DNA from: Flavobacteriales bacterium
GTDB lineage: Bacteria; Bacteroidota; Bacteroidia; Flavobacteriales; Flavobacteriaceae
NCBI GenBank assembly: GCA_018335925.1
Contig: JAGXRF010000083.1
Location: 17,304 to 81,303 of the forward strand
DNA length: 64,000 nt
Reading direction: 5' to 3'
The notes below the pieces were generated by a model. The model was not told the DNA's origin. It searched no databases and worked only from the letters and a program-made list of their open reading frames with translations. Position numbers and translations under genes: made by a program. This document shows, one piece after another, positions 35,901 through 45,866 of this stretch (position 1 is its first letter; each line of letters begins with the position of its first letter).

Positions 35901-38900
35901 ATGAAAATTGTAGATATATCAATTAAAAGACCTTCTATGGTTATCGTACTTTTTACGATACTATTATTAGGTGGACTATATAGTTATAAACAGTTGAGTT
36001 ATGAGTTAATTCCAAAATTTGAGATTAACGTAGTTACCGTTTCAACTGTTTATCCTGGAGCTTCTCCAAGTGAAGTAGAAAACACCGTAACCAAGAAAAT
36101 TGAAGACGCTGTTTCTACCATGGAAAACATCAAAAAATTAGAATCAAAGTCTTATGAAAGTTTATCAGTAGTAATGATTACATTAACTGCTGATGCTGAT
36201 GCCGACTATTCTTTGAATGATGCCCAACGCAAAATCAATGCGGTATTAAAAGACTTACCAGATGATGTTGACCCACCATCATTAAGCAAATTCTCGTTGA
36301 GTGATTTACCTATTATGACCATCGGTGCAACTGCTAGTATGGATGAAGTTGCTTTCTACGACTTATTAGACAAGAAAATCCAACCGATCGTTTCTCGTGT
36401 TCCAGGTGTGGCACAAGTTAACTTAGTTGGTGGTGAAGAAAGAGAAATTAAAGTAAGCTTAGATGCTACTAAATTACAAGGTTTTGGATTATCTGTTCCT
36501 CAAGTACAACAAGCGGTTTTATCTTCTAATTTAGATTTCCCAACGGGTAATATCAAGACTAGAGAAAATAGTACAACCATTCGTTTATCTGGAAAATATA
36601 AATCAGTTGAAGAGTTACGCAATTTAGTTGTTTCATCAAATCATGGTGTTCAAGTACGTTTGGGTGATGTGGCCGATGTTCAAGATGCACAAAAAGACGT
36701 TTCTAAAATCTCAAGAATTAACGAGAAAGGATCAATTCTTTTACAAGTTATTAAACAATCAGATGCAAATGCCGTTGAAGTTAGTAAAAAAGTAAAAGAA
36801 GCAATTGCTAAAATTGAACAAGATTATGCAAAATCAAACTTAAAATTAAAAGTTGCAAACGATAGTAGTGAATTTACCTTAACTGCTGCTGATAATGTAA
36901 TGCACGATTTATTTCTTGCTATCTTTTTAGTTGCATTTGTAATGTTATTCTTCTTACACAGTTTACGTAATGCTGCTATCGTAATGGTATCGATTCCAGC
37001 TTCGTTGATTGCTACTTTTATTGGAATTTCATTAATGGGATACACGTTAAACTTAATGAGTTTACTTGGACTTTCGTTAGTAGTTGGAATCTTAGTGGAC
37101 GACGCAATTGTTGTATTAGAGAACATTCACCGTCACATGGAAATGGGTAAAAACAAGGTTCGCGCAGCTTATGATGGTGCGGCTGAAATTGGATTTACCG
37201 TTACAGCTATTACATTAGTTATCGTGGTGGTATTCTTACCAATTGCCATGAGTACTGGATTAGTTTCTAACATCATTACGCAATTTTGTGTTACAGTAAT
37301 TATTGCTACATTATTATCGTTATTGGCTTCCTTTACTATTGTGCCTTGGTTATTCTCACGTTACGGAAAATTAGAACATTTAAATAAAGAATCATTTTTT
37401 GGAAAAATTATTTTAGGTTTTGAAAACTACCTAGATAAATTCACTCACAAAGTAACAGACATTTTAACTTGGTCTTTAAATTACAAAAAAACAACGTTAG
37501 CAATCGTTACTGTTATTTTCTTTGGTTCAATATTCGGATTATTAGGAGGTGGATTTATTGGTGGAGAGTTCTTCTCTAAAACCGATAAAGGCGAATTCTT
37601 AGTTCAAATTGAAATGCCAAAAGACGTTTCGATAGAGCAAACCAATTTCATGACGCAAAAAGCAGAAGCTTATCTAAAAAAAGATAAAAATATCGTAGAC
37701 ATGATCACCACAGTAGGTCAAACTAGTGATGGTATGGGAGCTACTCAGTCTACTGCATATAAAGCTGAAATTTTGATTTCTTTGGTTGAAAAATCAAAAC
37801 GCGATGATAACTCGTTTATTTATGCGGCTAAAATCAAACGTCAGTTAGAAAAAGAATTGGTGGGAGCAAAAGTAAAAACCGTCCCAATGGGATTATTAGG
37901 TGCCGACAGAGCTCCTATTGCTTTAACCGTTACGGGATCAAGTTTTGAAGATGTAATGCAATTTGCCCAAAAAGCTGCGGCTGAATTGAAAAAAATTCCA
38001 GGAGCATCGGAAGTAAAACTAACTTCAGAAGCTGGAAATCCTGAAATTAGAGTTCAAGTTGATCGTGATAAAATGGCAGCATTAGGATTAAATCTTCAAA
38101 CAGTAGGTTTAACGATGCAAACTGCTTTCAACGGAAATACCGATGGAAAATTTAGAGCAGGAGAATATGAATATGATATCAACATCCGATTCAATGAATA
38201 CGATCGTTCTAACATTAATGATGTAAATAATCTGATTTTTGTAAACAATATGGGACAACAAATCAAGTTATCTCAATTTGCAGAGGTGATTGAAAGTTCA
38301 GGTCCAAGTATGTTAGAAAGAAGAGATAAGAGTACTTCGGTTACGATTGAAGCACAATCTGTAGGTAGACCTTCTGGTACTATTTCAACCGAATGGGAAT
38401 CTGTATTTTCAAAAATGGAACGCCCAACTGGAGTTAACTATGTTTGGGGTGGAGATATGGAAAACCAAACAGAAGGTTTTGGTACTTTAGGAGTAGCTTT
38501 ACTTGCTGCTATTATTTTAGTTTACTTAGTAATGGTTGCTTTGTATGATGACTTTGTTACGCCTTTTGTGGTATTGTTCTCTATTCCATTATCGTTCATT
38601 GGAGCGTTATTTGCTTTGGCATTAACAAACAACTCACTTAATATTTTCACCATTTTAGGTATCATTATGTTGATTGGATTAGTAACGAAAAACGCGATTT
38701 TATTGGTTGACTTTGCTAATCACAGAAAAGAAGCAGGAGAAACAACTTTCAAAGCTTTAGTTCAGGCAAACCACGCACGTTTACGTCCAATCTTAATGAC
38801 AACAATTGCCATGGTAATTGGAATGGTGCCTATTGCCCTTGCTAAAGGCGCTGCTGCCGAAATGAACAATGGTTTAGCGTGGGTAATTATTGGAGGTTTG

Positions 38901-39071
38901 ATTTCCTCTTTATTCTTAACATTAATTGTTGTTCCTGTAGTTTACGCTATTGTTGACAGCATTAGAGTTAAACTTGGAAGAGATGTTAAAGTAGATTATG
39001 ACTCATTAATGAAAGCTGATTATGTTCACAAAGAATTAAGTGAGGATGGTTTTACCCCGAAACATATGTAA
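35901..39071 (+). CDS. RND multidrug efflux pump (AcrB/HAE1-like)
   Basis: 1056 residues, the full length for the family. The N-terminus MKIVDISIKRPSMVIVLFTILLLGGLYSYKQL-type first helix, the periplasmic porter repeats, and the TM4 proton-relay motif GLSLVVGILVDDAIVVLENIHR with the paired Asp are all present, as is the second half (LLVDFANHRKEAGETTFKAL, LRPILMTTIAMVIGMVPIAL). Proton-driven export of drugs or other amphiphiles. Last gene of the operon, followed by a terminator at 39087. Confidence 0.95.
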   Translation: MKIVDISIKRPSMVIVLFTILLLGGLYSYKQLSYELIPKFEINVVTVSTVYPGASPSEVENTVTKKIEDAVSTMENIKKLESKSYESLSVVMITLTADADADYSLNDAQRKINAVLKDLPDDVDPPSLSKFSLSDLPIMTIGATASMDEVAFYDLLDKKIQPIVSRVPGVAQVNLVGGEEREIKVSLDATKLQGFGLSVPQVQQAVLSSNLDFPTGNIKTRENSTTIRLSGKYKSVEELRNLVVSSNHGVQVRLGDVADVQDAQKDVSKISRINEKGSILLQVIKQSDANAVEVSKKVKEAIAKIEQDYAKSNLKLKVANDSSEFTLTAADNVMHDLFLAIFLVAFVMLFFLHSLRNAAIVMVSIPASLIATFIGISLMGYTLNLMSLLGLSLVVGILVDDAIVVLENIHRHMEMGKNKVRAAYDGAAEIGFTVTAITLVIVVVFLPIAMSTGLVSNIITQFCVTVIIATLLSLLASFTIVPWLFSRYGKLEHLNKESFFGKIILGFENYLDKFTHKVTDILTWSLNYKKTTLAIVTVIFFGSIFGLLGGGFIGGEFFSKTDKGEFLVQIEMPKDVSIEQTNFMTQKAEAYLKKDKNIVDMITTVGQTSDGMGATQSTAYKAEILISLVEKSKRDDNSFIYAAKIKRQLEKELVGAKVKTVPMGLLGADRAPIALTVTGSSFEDVMQFAQKAAAELKKIPGASEVKLTSEAGNPEIRVQVDRDKMAALGLNLQTVGLTMQTAFNGNTDGKFRAGEYEYDINIRFNEYDRSNINDVNNLIFVNNMGQQIKLSQFAEVIESSGPSMLERRDKSTSVTIEAQSVGRPSGTISTEWESVFSKMERPTGVNYVWGGDMENQTEGFGTLGVALLAAIILVYLVMVALYDDFVTPFVVLFSIPLSFIGALFALALTNNSLNIFTILGIIMLIGLVTKNAILLVDFANHRKEAGETTFKALVQANHARLRPILMTTIAMVIGMVPIALAKGAAAEMNNGLAWVIIGGLISSLFLTLIVVPVVYAIVDSIRVKLGRDVKVDYDSLMKADYVHKELSEDGFTPKHM

Positions 39072-39086
39072 TAATACTTTAAATAA

Positions 39087-39127
39087 TAAACTAACGAGAA
39101 GTATTTTCAATATTGCTCGTTAGTTTA
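39087..39127 (+). terminator. Hairpin terminator after the RND operon
   Basis: TAAACTAACGAG (39087-39098) and CTCGTTAGTTTA (39116-39127) are a perfect 12-base inverted repeat with a partly pairing 17-base loop. The T content after it is modest. Downstream, to 39343, the gap holds short AACAGCTAAC repeats and AT-rich sequence only. Confidence 0.65.
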
Positions 39128-39343
39128 AATTTGTTATGATGTAATTAACAGCTAACAGCTAACTTCATCTTTTAATTTGAATATTAACAAAATTTTATTT
39201 TTTTGTTTAGAACGATTAAACTTCATCATTGATTCAAATTAAAATAAATTCAAGTGATTTGAATACAATATTCCTTGATTTAGCTAAAAATAAAATTTGA
39301 AAATAATTCAACTTTACACCATAATTATAAAGTATTTAATAAT

Positions 39344-40267
39344 ATGAAAAATGTAAATTGGACAGCAGAAAACATTCCCCCTCAAAATGGGAAAACTATT
39401 TTAATTACTGGAGCAAACAGTGGACTTGGTTTTGAAGCAACAAAAGTATTGAGTAAAAAAGAGGCTCACATCATTATGACTGCGAGAAACTTGCAGAAAG
39501 GCAATGAAGCTCTAGAAGCAATTAAAAAAGAAAACCCAAGTGCGAAGTTACATTTAATGCAATTGGACTTGGCTGACTTTAATTCAATCCGAGAATTTTC
39601 AGATGAATTTCATTCCAAATATTCAAAACTTGATGTTTTGGTAAATAATGCCGGTGTTATGAATCCACCCAAAAGAGAAGTGACAAAACAGAATTTTGAA
39701 GTTCAATTTGGCACTAATCATTTAGGACATTTCTTACTCACCGGCTTGTTATTGGATATACTTAAATACACACCTAATTCAAGAATTTCGGTCCAAAGCA
39801 GCATCGTTCATAAAACGGAAAGTATGAAGCCTGATATTCATTTTGATGACTTGAACTTCGAAAAATCATATAATAGAGACCAAGCGTATGCTCAAAGCAA
39901 ATTAGCTAATTTACTATTTGCTTATGAATTAGACAGACGTTTGAAAGCCAACAATTTCAAAACGATTGTAACTGCGGCTCATCCCGGCTATACAAAAACA
40001 AACCTGCAAGCAAATTCAGGATTTTTAATGTCGGTTATTTTGAATAACATTCTTGCCCAAAATGTTAAAATCGGAGTACTACCTATTCTACGAGCTGCAA
40101 CAGAAGAAAATCTGAAGGGTGGTGAGTATTTCGGTCCAACTAAAACAATGGAAATGAAAGGATATCCTGAGCTAGTAAAATCAAGTGATAAATCTTATGA
40201 CAAAGATTTGGCTAGAAAACTATGGGAAGTGTCCGAAAAATTAACAAATCATAATTATCAGTTTTAA
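39344..40267 (+). CDS. Short-chain dehydrogenase/reductase (retinol dehydrogenase-like)
   Basis: 307 residues. TGANSGLGFEATKVL is the Rossmann TGxxxGxG motif, LDVLVNNAGVMNPPKRE the NNAG motif, and YAQSKLANLLFAYEL the YxxxK catalytic pair. The overall pattern is of the oxidoreductase/WWOX-like SDR subgroup with an N-terminal WTAENIPPQNGKT. The substrate is unknown. It forms a block with another SDR, a DoxX-like protein and an AraC regulator. Confidence 0.85.
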   Translation: MKNVNWTAENIPPQNGKTILITGANSGLGFEATKVLSKKEAHIIMTARNLQKGNEALEAIKKENPSAKLHLMQLDLADFNSIREFSDEFHSKYSKLDVLVNNAGVMNPPKREVTKQNFEVQFGTNHLGHFLLTGLLLDILKYTPNSRISVQSSIVHKTESMKPDIHFDDLNFEKSYNRDQAYAQSKLANLLFAYELDRRLKANNFKTIVTAAHPGYTKTNLQANSGFLMSVILNNILAQNVKIGVLPILRAATEENLKGGEYFGPTKTMEMKGYPELVKSSDKSYDKDLARKLWEVSEKLTNHNYQF

Positions 40268-40284
40268 TTTACTCTTATATAAAA

Positions 40285-41100
40285 ATGAAAACAAAAATTT
40301 GGTTTATTACAGGATGTTCAAAAGGTTTTGGTAAGGTTTGGGCTGAAGCTGCTTTAAAACGTGGTGATAAAGTAGCTGCTACAGCAAGAAACATTGACTC
40401 TTTAGCTTCATTAAAACAACAGTATGGTGACGAAGTACTGCTAGTTACTTTGGATGTAAATAATAGAGAAGCGTGTTTTTCAGCTGTTAACGAAGCGATT
40501 AACTATTTTGGAAAAATTGATATACTTGTTAACAATGCGGGATTTGGCCATTTTGGCTATGTTGAAGAAATATCTGAGAGTGAGGCTAGACAACAAATTG
40601 AAACCAATTTGTTTGGCTCACTATGGATGATTCAAGCTGTTTTACCCATCATGAGAAATCAAAAAAACGGTCATATTTTACAAGTATCTAGTATTGGAGG
40701 TATAATGGCTTTCCCAAGTTTGAGTATTTACCATGCATCTAAGTGGGCAGTAGAAGGTATTTGCGAATCAATGAATCAAGAAGTTGCTCAATTTGGTATT
40801 AAAACTACACTTATAGAACCAGCAGCTTATGCTACAGAATGGGCTACAGCTTCAGCAAGTTTTAGTGCACCAATAGAAGCCTACAATGGCATTAGAGAAG
40901 CCATGTTAGCTGCAAGAGGTAGTTTGAAAGCGGGTGACCCAAATGCAACTGCTGACGCTATTTTAAGAGTAGTAGATGCTGCTAATCCACCACTTAGGTT
41001 ATTTCTAGGTAAATTACCGCTAATAATGATAGAGCCTACCTATAACAACAGATTGGAAACTTGGAAAGAATGGAACGAAATATCTGCAAACGCTGAATAA
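40285..41100 (+). CDS. Short-chain dehydrogenase/reductase
   Basis: 271 residues: TGCSKGFGKVWAEAAL (cofactor loop), DILVNNAGFGHFGYVEE, SSIGGIMAFPSLSIYHASKWAVEG with Ser-Tyr-Lys catalytic triad. Resembles the oxidoreductases of the YbbO/17-beta type often regulated by AraC proteins. It follows the previous SDR by 17 bases and precedes a DoxX-like gene by 6, suggesting one transcript. Confidence 0.87.
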   Translation: MKTKIWFITGCSKGFGKVWAEAALKRGDKVAATARNIDSLASLKQQYGDEVLLVTLDVNNREACFSAVNEAINYFGKIDILVNNAGFGHFGYVEEISESEARQQIETNLFGSLWMIQAVLPIMRNQKNGHILQVSSIGGIMAFPSLSIYHASKWAVEGICESMNQEVAQFGIKTTLIEPAAYATEWATASASFSAPIEAYNGIREAMLAARGSLKAGDPNATADAILRVVDAANPPLRLFLGKLPLIMIEPTYNNRLETWKEWNEISANAE

Positions 41101-41106
41101 CATATT

Positions 41107-41475
41107 ATGAAAACAGGAAAAAAAATATTTCTCTATTTGTTAGTAGCATTTTACCTATTCATGGGGTTAATGCACTTTATACAACCCGAACAGTATTTTG
41201 CAATGATGCCATCGTGGTTACCAGCAAAAAAGATTTTAATAATTTTTAGCGGAATCGTTGAAATTGTTTTAGCGATACTTTTAATACCAATTAAAACAAG
41301 GGCAATTGCAGCAAAGTTCATAATTGCAATGTTGATTGTATTTTTATTTGCAATTCACATTCCTGAAAGCATAGGTTACTACAACACAGGTAATGAGAAG
41401 TTTGTTGCAAGCATCGTAAGACTACCTATTCAATTTCTGTTCATAGCTTGGGCTTGGATGTTTGCGAAAAAATAA
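41107..41475 (+). CDS. DoxX-like small membrane protein
   Basis: 122 residues with four hydrophobic helices (IFLYLLVAFYLFMGLMHFI; KILIIFSGIVEIVLAILLI; IIAMLIVFLFAIHI; LFIAWAWMFAKK), the topology and pattern of the DoxX family. Members are linked to redox stress and oxidised substrates in several bacteria; the role here is unknown. Third gene of the SDR block. Confidence 0.78.
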   Translation: MKTGKKIFLYLLVAFYLFMGLMHFIQPEQYFAMMPSWLPAKKILIIFSGIVEIVLAILLIPIKTRAIAAKFIIAMLIVFLFAIHIPESIGYYNTGNEKFVASIVRLPIQFLFIAWAWMFAKK

Positions 41476-41497
41476 CACACAAAATAGAAATCTAAAG

Positions 41498-41534
41498 AAT
41501 CAACAATGTTAACTCATACAAAGCGTTGTTGATT
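41498..41534. promoter_or_regulatory. Inverted repeat between doxX-like gene and araC
   Basis: AATCAACAA (41498-41506) and TTGTTGATT (41526-41534), 9-base arms with a 19-base spacer, end 18 bases before the AraC start. It could be a terminator stem for the SDR block or an operator of the AraC gene; no T-run follows, which favours the second. Confidence 0.45.
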
Positions 41535-41551
41535 ATAATTAAAATTGAACT

Positions 41552-42469
41552 ATGGCAAAAATTGTAAATCATTTCGCTATAAACTCCATTTCAGAATTGC
41601 ATCGTCTAATGGGATTGCCAAAACCTCTTCATCCGTTAATCAGTTTAATTAATATGGATGATGTACAATCATCCGAAAAAACAGGAGAACTAAACTTTCT
41701 ACTTCACTTTTATGGTATTTCCCTAAAAAAAAATGTACGTGGTAAACTAAAATACGGACAGAACTATTACGACTTTGATGAAGGTGTTTTGGCAATGACG
41801 GCACCCAAACAAATTTTATCAGTAAGCAGTGAGGATAATTACAAAGTGTCAGGATACTGGTTAGTTTTTCATGCTGACTTTATTATAAATTATTCTTTAG
41901 GAAAAATCATAAAAGATTACGGCTTTTTTTCTTATTCCGTAAATGAAGCCTTGCATCTTTCTGACAAAGAAGAAAAAATGCTTGAAGGAATATTTAAGAA
42001 CATAGAGCAAGAGTATAAAACATCAATAGACCAATTTAGTCAAGATGTAATGGTATCACACCTAGAATTATTATTGAATTATTGTAATCGTTTCTACAAC
42101 AGACAATTTCTGACTCGGAAAAAAGCTGGAAATGATTTATTAGCGAAAATTGAAGAATTGCTTGATGAATATTTTAAGAACGATAAGCATTTAGAATTAG
42201 GACTTCCAACCGTTCAATATTTTGCTGAAAAAGTTAACGTATCTTCCAATTATTTGAGTGATATGTTGAGAGCACTTACAGGACAAAATACACAACAACA
42301 TATTCAAAATAAGTTAATAGAAAAAGCAAAAGAAACATTGATTACAACCAATTTATCAGTAAGTGAGATTGCATATCAACTGGGCTTTGAGCACCCACAA
42401 TCATTTAGCAAGTTTTTTAAAAACAAAACCAAAGTAACACCTAAAGATTTTAGATCGACTTTCAACTAA
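41552..42469 (+). CDS. AraC family transcriptional regulator
   Basis: 305 residues: an N-terminal ~190-residue sensor (cupin-like, with KQILSVSSEDNYKVSGYWLVFHADFI) and a C-terminal double HTH, first NVSSNYLSDMLRALTGQNTQQHIQNKLIEKAKETL, second LSVSEIAYQLGFEHPQSFSKFFKNKTKVTPKDFR, given here as positions 42230-42466. Proteins of this subgroup commonly activate adjacent SDR/oxidoreductase genes, which here lie directly upstream. Confidence 0.9.
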   Translation: MAKIVNHFAINSISELHRLMGLPKPLHPLISLINMDDVQSSEKTGELNFLLHFYGISLKKNVRGKLKYGQNYYDFDEGVLAMTAPKQILSVSSEDNYKVSGYWLVFHADFIINYSLGKIIKDYGFFSYSVNEALHLSDKEEKMLEGIFKNIEQEYKTSIDQFSQDVMVSHLELLLNYCNRFYNRQFLTRKKAGNDLLAKIEELLDEYFKNDKHLELGLPTVQYFAEKVNVSSNYLSDMLRALTGQNTQQHIQNKLIEKAKETLITTNLSVSEIAYQLGFEHPQSFSKFFKNKTKVTPKDFRSTFN

Positions 42470-42868
42470 ATAACTTGATATGTTAAAACTAAAATTCACA
42501 TTGATACTTAGTTACTTTACAAAATGCAAACCACACTTTAACCTAAATTAATAAAACATTCATTTTAATAGTATTTTATTATTAGAGTGGTGTAACAGTT
42601 TTTTAAAAATTTAAAAGGATTTTTTTTGATTATTTAAATACTTAATGATGAGTTTTTATTATGAGTCGGAGTTTCAACATTTAATTAATTAATCATATGT
42701 TGAAAAGGCAAAGTAATTAAGAAATATTTTAAACAAATTAATTAAAATCATAGCATCTTTAAATATGAATTTCACATAACTCGAATTTGAGAATGAAAAG
42801 TAAGGTTTAATTAAAATTAATTTAAATGCAAGATACAACCTCATTAGAAATCATAAAGATATAATAGA
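42470..42868. other. 399-base AT-rich gap with one inverted repeat
   Basis: No coding frame is convincing. TTTCAACAT (42672-42680) and ATGTTGAAA (42697-42705) form a 9-base inverted repeat around a TTAATTAATTAAT core. The rest is AT-rich with A/T tracts. It precedes the small protein and rteC, so it may hold their control region. Confidence 0.5.
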
Positions 42869-43120
42869 TTGCCTACGATTCTAAAATACATCATTTTAAA
42901 GAATAAAAACACGCCAATACTTTTTCCTAGGGAGCCATTTTCACATTTTGAAATTGCTAAAAATCTTGGCGGTGTAAAATCAGCAGGTTTTTGCATTATT
43001 CATTTTACAGAAGGAAAATTAAAGATTAAATGTTTTGGTGATTCATCAACTTTAAAAATTAAATCAAATCCTAAAGAAGATATAGAAATAATTAAAAATT
43101 TTATAATAAATAAATATTGA
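42869..43120 (+). CDS. Small conserved-looking hypothetical protein upstream of rteC
   Basis: 83 residues from a TTG start (PTILKYIILKNKNTPILF), with no in-frame ATG near the start and a stop just upstream. Short alpha/beta protein with GGVKSAGFCIIHF and IKCFGDSSTLKIK motifs; similar small proteins are, as far as I recall, frequent near Bacteroidetes mobile genes and phage-like loci, but the function is unknown. Its stop TGA overlaps the TTG start of rteC (TTGA). Confidence 0.5.
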   Translation: MPTILKYIILKNKNTPILFPREPFSHFEIAKNLGGVKSAGFCIIHFTEGKLKIKCFGDSSTLKIKSNPKEDIEIIKNFIINKY

Positions 43121-43962
43121 ACAGCAAGTCTATCCTTTTACTGGCTAAGTTAAATGAGCAATTAAATTTTACGGATATAGAAATTGATGATCCAATGCAG
43201 AGAAGTGAAAATGCAATTAATATTATCATTAATGCGATAGAAAAACTTAAAATAATTTTCGAAAAAGAAAAATCAAAATCACTAGATCAAGAAATTGATT
43301 TCTTTAAAAATATTAAACCTAGATTCACTTCTAAGCTAATTTATTACAATGCTATTTATAAAATTGAGAGTAAAATACCTCATGGTGGAGAACGTGTCGT
43401 TAAAAAGTACCTTAATAATGAGCTTGAAAAATTAAAACGCTATTTTGATAGCAACTTAGATTTTTATAGATATTATAGAACTGGAAGTAATTATCTTGAT
43501 AACAAATATTTCACTAGAGGAAAATTTGATGTGAAATTAGCCTTAGATAGCTTCTACTTCGAAGCTGATCATACTTTTTCAACTTCTCACGATTTTAAAG
43601 TGGCTAAAATCATGGCTCATGATTTAATACAAGTTTATTTAGAAGACAAACTTTTAGTTTTAGATAAAAAAGATCCTAAAGAAAAAGTACAAGCTAATCC
43701 AAAGACAAAGCAAACTTGGACCGGTTCTAAAGTTGCATTAATTGAGCTTTTGTATGCTTTACATACCGAAGGTGTATTCAACAATGGAACATCAGATTTG
43801 AAAGATATTGCTGAGTATTTTGAAAATGTGTTTAATATCGATTTAGGTCAATATCACAGAGCTTTCCTTGAAATTAGAATGAGAAAATCAGACCAAACAA
43901 AATTTTTAAATGTATTAAAAGAAAAACTAACTAAACGTATGGAAAATATAGACGAATTATGA
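43117..43962 (+). CDS. rteC: RteC domain protein (conjugative/mobile element regulator)
   Basis: 281 residues from TTG 43117. The C-terminal ~100 residues (KQTWTGSKVALIELLYALHTEGVF, IDLGQYHRAFLEIRMR) are the RteC signature; the N-terminal part is helical. In CTnDOT-type elements RteC activates the excision operon in a tetracycline-dependent cascade; in orphan copies like this the inducer is unknown. The last ~90 codons are duplicated in a broken copy at 47185-47465. Confidence 0.85.
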   Translation: MNSKSILLLAKLNEQLNFTDIEIDDPMQRSENAINIIINAIEKLKIIFEKEKSKSLDQEIDFFKNIKPRFTSKLIYYNAIYKIESKIPHGGERVVKKYLNNELEKLKRYFDSNLDFYRYYRTGSNYLDNKYFTRGKFDVKLALDSFYFEADHTFSTSHDFKVAKIMAHDLIQVYLEDKLLVLDKKDPKEKVQANPKTKQTWTGSKVALIELLYALHTEGVFNNGTSDLKDIAEYFENVFNIDLGQYHRAFLEIRMRKSDQTKFLNVLKEKLTKRMENIDEL

Positions 43963-44252
43963 TAACACATTTTTAAGTAAAACCATATAGAATAGTAATC
44001 GCAATTTTTTGATTAAAAGAAATTACAGCTGTTTTTACTGAATAACAAGATTAACATAGAAAAGGATATAAAAAGCATTTTATAAACCTTACTATTCTAT
44101 ATAGCCATAATTAATTTCTATAAATTTTATGGAGAGTAAAAAAGATAATATAGGCACATTACTTCAGTACTAACTTTGAGAAAAGTACACAATTTGGTTG
44201 TAAAAGTAAAAATTTTTAATTTTTCAAAACTTTATTAAAAGCTATAAGTTTA

Positions 44253-45332
44253 TTAATTAATGACTGCATTAATTTTACTCCATAGTTCATTGTCAAAACC
44301 AGAAACTGCAAAATTTGGATTTGAAGGATCAGACGCATCGCCCATTCTTATGACAACCATTTTTTTACTTGGTATAACATAAATACGTTGGTCACTAGCA
44401 CCCATGGCAGCATACATATCAGCGGGAGCATTCGAAACAAGAGATCCCGGGTAAACCTCTTGACCGCCTGGAATCATAGAACTAGTTTTGCCATTCAACC
44501 ACCAAAAATAGCCATAAGAAGGATTAATGTTTTGTGACGAATTTATACTCTCATTAAAAAAAGTTTCGTTTATGACAACTTCGTTATTCCACTTCCCTTT
44601 GTTTAGTGCCAAAAGTCCAAATCTGGCCATGCTTCGGGTGTTACTGTGGTATATTTTAAAGATTACACCATTGTTCCAAAAGCCATCCATACCAATTTTG
44701 TTTTTAATTTTGGCATTGAAATACGTTTCAAACTCTTGATTACTTGCTTCAGCAACAACATCCATTAATTTTTGGAAAACATTATGGTACGACCATCGGG
44801 TTCCAGCATCTGCTAAATAGGTTAAGTTTGATGGTATTACCAATTGATTTTGATCATTAAGACCAGAAGTCATTGTTAGTAAATGCTTGGAATTTATTAA
44901 ATTCTCTTTAGCCAAAGGAGCATTTGTCCAACCTTCGCCTAAATAATGAGAAACTTTTGTGTTATAATCTAAGAAACCCTCTTGTTGGGCAATACCGGTA
45001 GTTGTTCCAACTAATGTTTTTCCGGCACTATTCCATTGCCATGTATCTGTTGAGGTATGACCATTAAAATATTCTTCCATGACTATTCTTCCATTCACAA
45101 GAATCATAAATGATTTTGTATTTTTTTGAATTAGAAAGTCTTTTAGCGGTTGAATGGCATTTTGATTCCAATTCAAACTTGATATTGACTTGGTTTCCCA
45201 TGTAGGATTAGTATTGGGAGGAAAATACATAGTTTCAGGTGATGTTGGCTCAACGGTAGCATCATCTTTACTACAACTTGATAAAAATAGTAATAGTGAT
45301 ACTGATACTGAAAAAATAGTTATTGACTTCAT
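44253..45332 (-). CDS. Beta-lactamase-family serine hydrolase, lipoprotein
   Basis: 359 residues with a lipoprotein signal (SVSVSLLLFLSSC, lipobox LSSC, Cys ~20). The class C/DD-peptidase fold shows the SxxK motif in QWNSAGKTLVG, the YxN-type motif in WSYHNVFQKLMDVV, and a late HxG-like region (VYPGSLVSNAPADMYAAMG). Probably an esterase or peptidase anchored in the periplasm or surface; not necessarily an antibiotic resistance enzyme. Single gene on the minus strand between the rteC copies. The 290-base gap before it (43963-44252) shows no feature. Confidence 0.83.
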   Translation of the reverse strand: MKSITIFSVSVSLLLFLSSCSKDDATVEPTSPETMYFPPNTNPTWETKSISSLNWNQNAIQPLKDFLIQKNTKSFMILVNGRIVMEEYFNGHTSTDTWQWNSAGKTLVGTTTGIAQQEGFLDYNTKVSHYLGEGWTNAPLAKENLINSKHLLTMTSGLNDQNQLVIPSNLTYLADAGTRWSYHNVFQKLMDVVAEASNQEFETYFNAKIKNKIGMDGFWNNGVIFKIYHSNTRSMARFGLLALNKGKWNNEVVINETFFNESINSSQNINPSYGYFWWLNGKTSSMIPGGQEVYPGSLVSNAPADMYAAMGASDQRIYVIPSKKMVVIRMGDASDPSNPNFAVSGFDNELWSKINAVIN

Positions 45333-45425
45333 ATTTTTAATTTGTTAATTAGACACTATATTGACCAAATGGTTTAATGACACTATTATTTTTATATGTT
45401 TTACTTTTTTTAATAATCACTAAAA

Positions 45426-45752
45426 CTATTTACTATCTATTAAATTTTGTTCAGCCCACAATACAATAGAGTTAAATACTATGGTTAAACTTTGTCCAAA
45501 TTCAGTTAAAGAATACTCAACTCTTGGAGGAACTTCTTTGTGATATTCCCTAAAAATCAAACCATCTTTTTCTAATTCTTTAAGTTGTTCTGTGAGTACT
45601 TTTCTTGAAATGCCAGTTATAGTGGCATCAATTTGTCCAAATCGTCGAGTACCCTTGGACAAGTAATATAAAATAGGGGCTTTCCACCTGCCTCCAATTA
45701 ATTCTAATGTGGCGGTCACAGGGCAGTCAATTTTTTTTCCGTGTACTTTCAT
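45426..45752 (-). CDS. HxlR family transcriptional regulator
   Basis: 108 residues with a winged helix: CPVTATLELIGGRWKAPILYYLSKGTRRFGQ, then TGISRKVLTEQLKELEKDGLI and REYHKEVPPRVEYSLTEFG (given by segments). A Cys at residue 10 sits where redox-sensing HxlR proteins such as YodB/HypR keep theirs. Divergent from the NmrA-type NAD(P)H protein gene, an arrangement like ytfH-ytfG (qorB), so it probably controls that gene in response to quinones or electrophiles. Confidence 0.9.
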   Translation of the reverse strand: MKVHGKKIDCPVTATLELIGGRWKAPILYYLSKGTRRFGQIDATITGISRKVLTEQLKELEKDGLIFREYHKEVPPRVEYSLTEFGQSLTIVFNSIVLWAEQNLIDSK

Positions 45753-45755
45753 AGA

Positions 45756-45824
45756 TAGTTACAGTTAGGTTACTAGTTTTTAAAATACAATAGTTACAAA
45801 AGTAGTCTTTTATTAGTTACTTTG
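45756..45824. promoter_or_regulatory. Divergent promoter region with TAGTTAC repeats
   Basis: TAGTTAC occurs at 45756-45762, 45791-45797 and 45814-45820, and the last copy runs into TACTTTG, a -7-like element for the + strand gene. The direct repeats are candidate HxlR sites controlling both directions. Confidence 0.45.
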
Positions 45825-45866
45825 TGAAACAATTGAAAAAATAATAACAATTTAAACAAAGAAAAA

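Noticed and set aside
44253..45332. Beta-lactamase resistance gene
   Set aside because: It belongs to the broad serine hydrolase/DD-peptidase-like family; the motifs do not show that it hydrolyses antibiotics.
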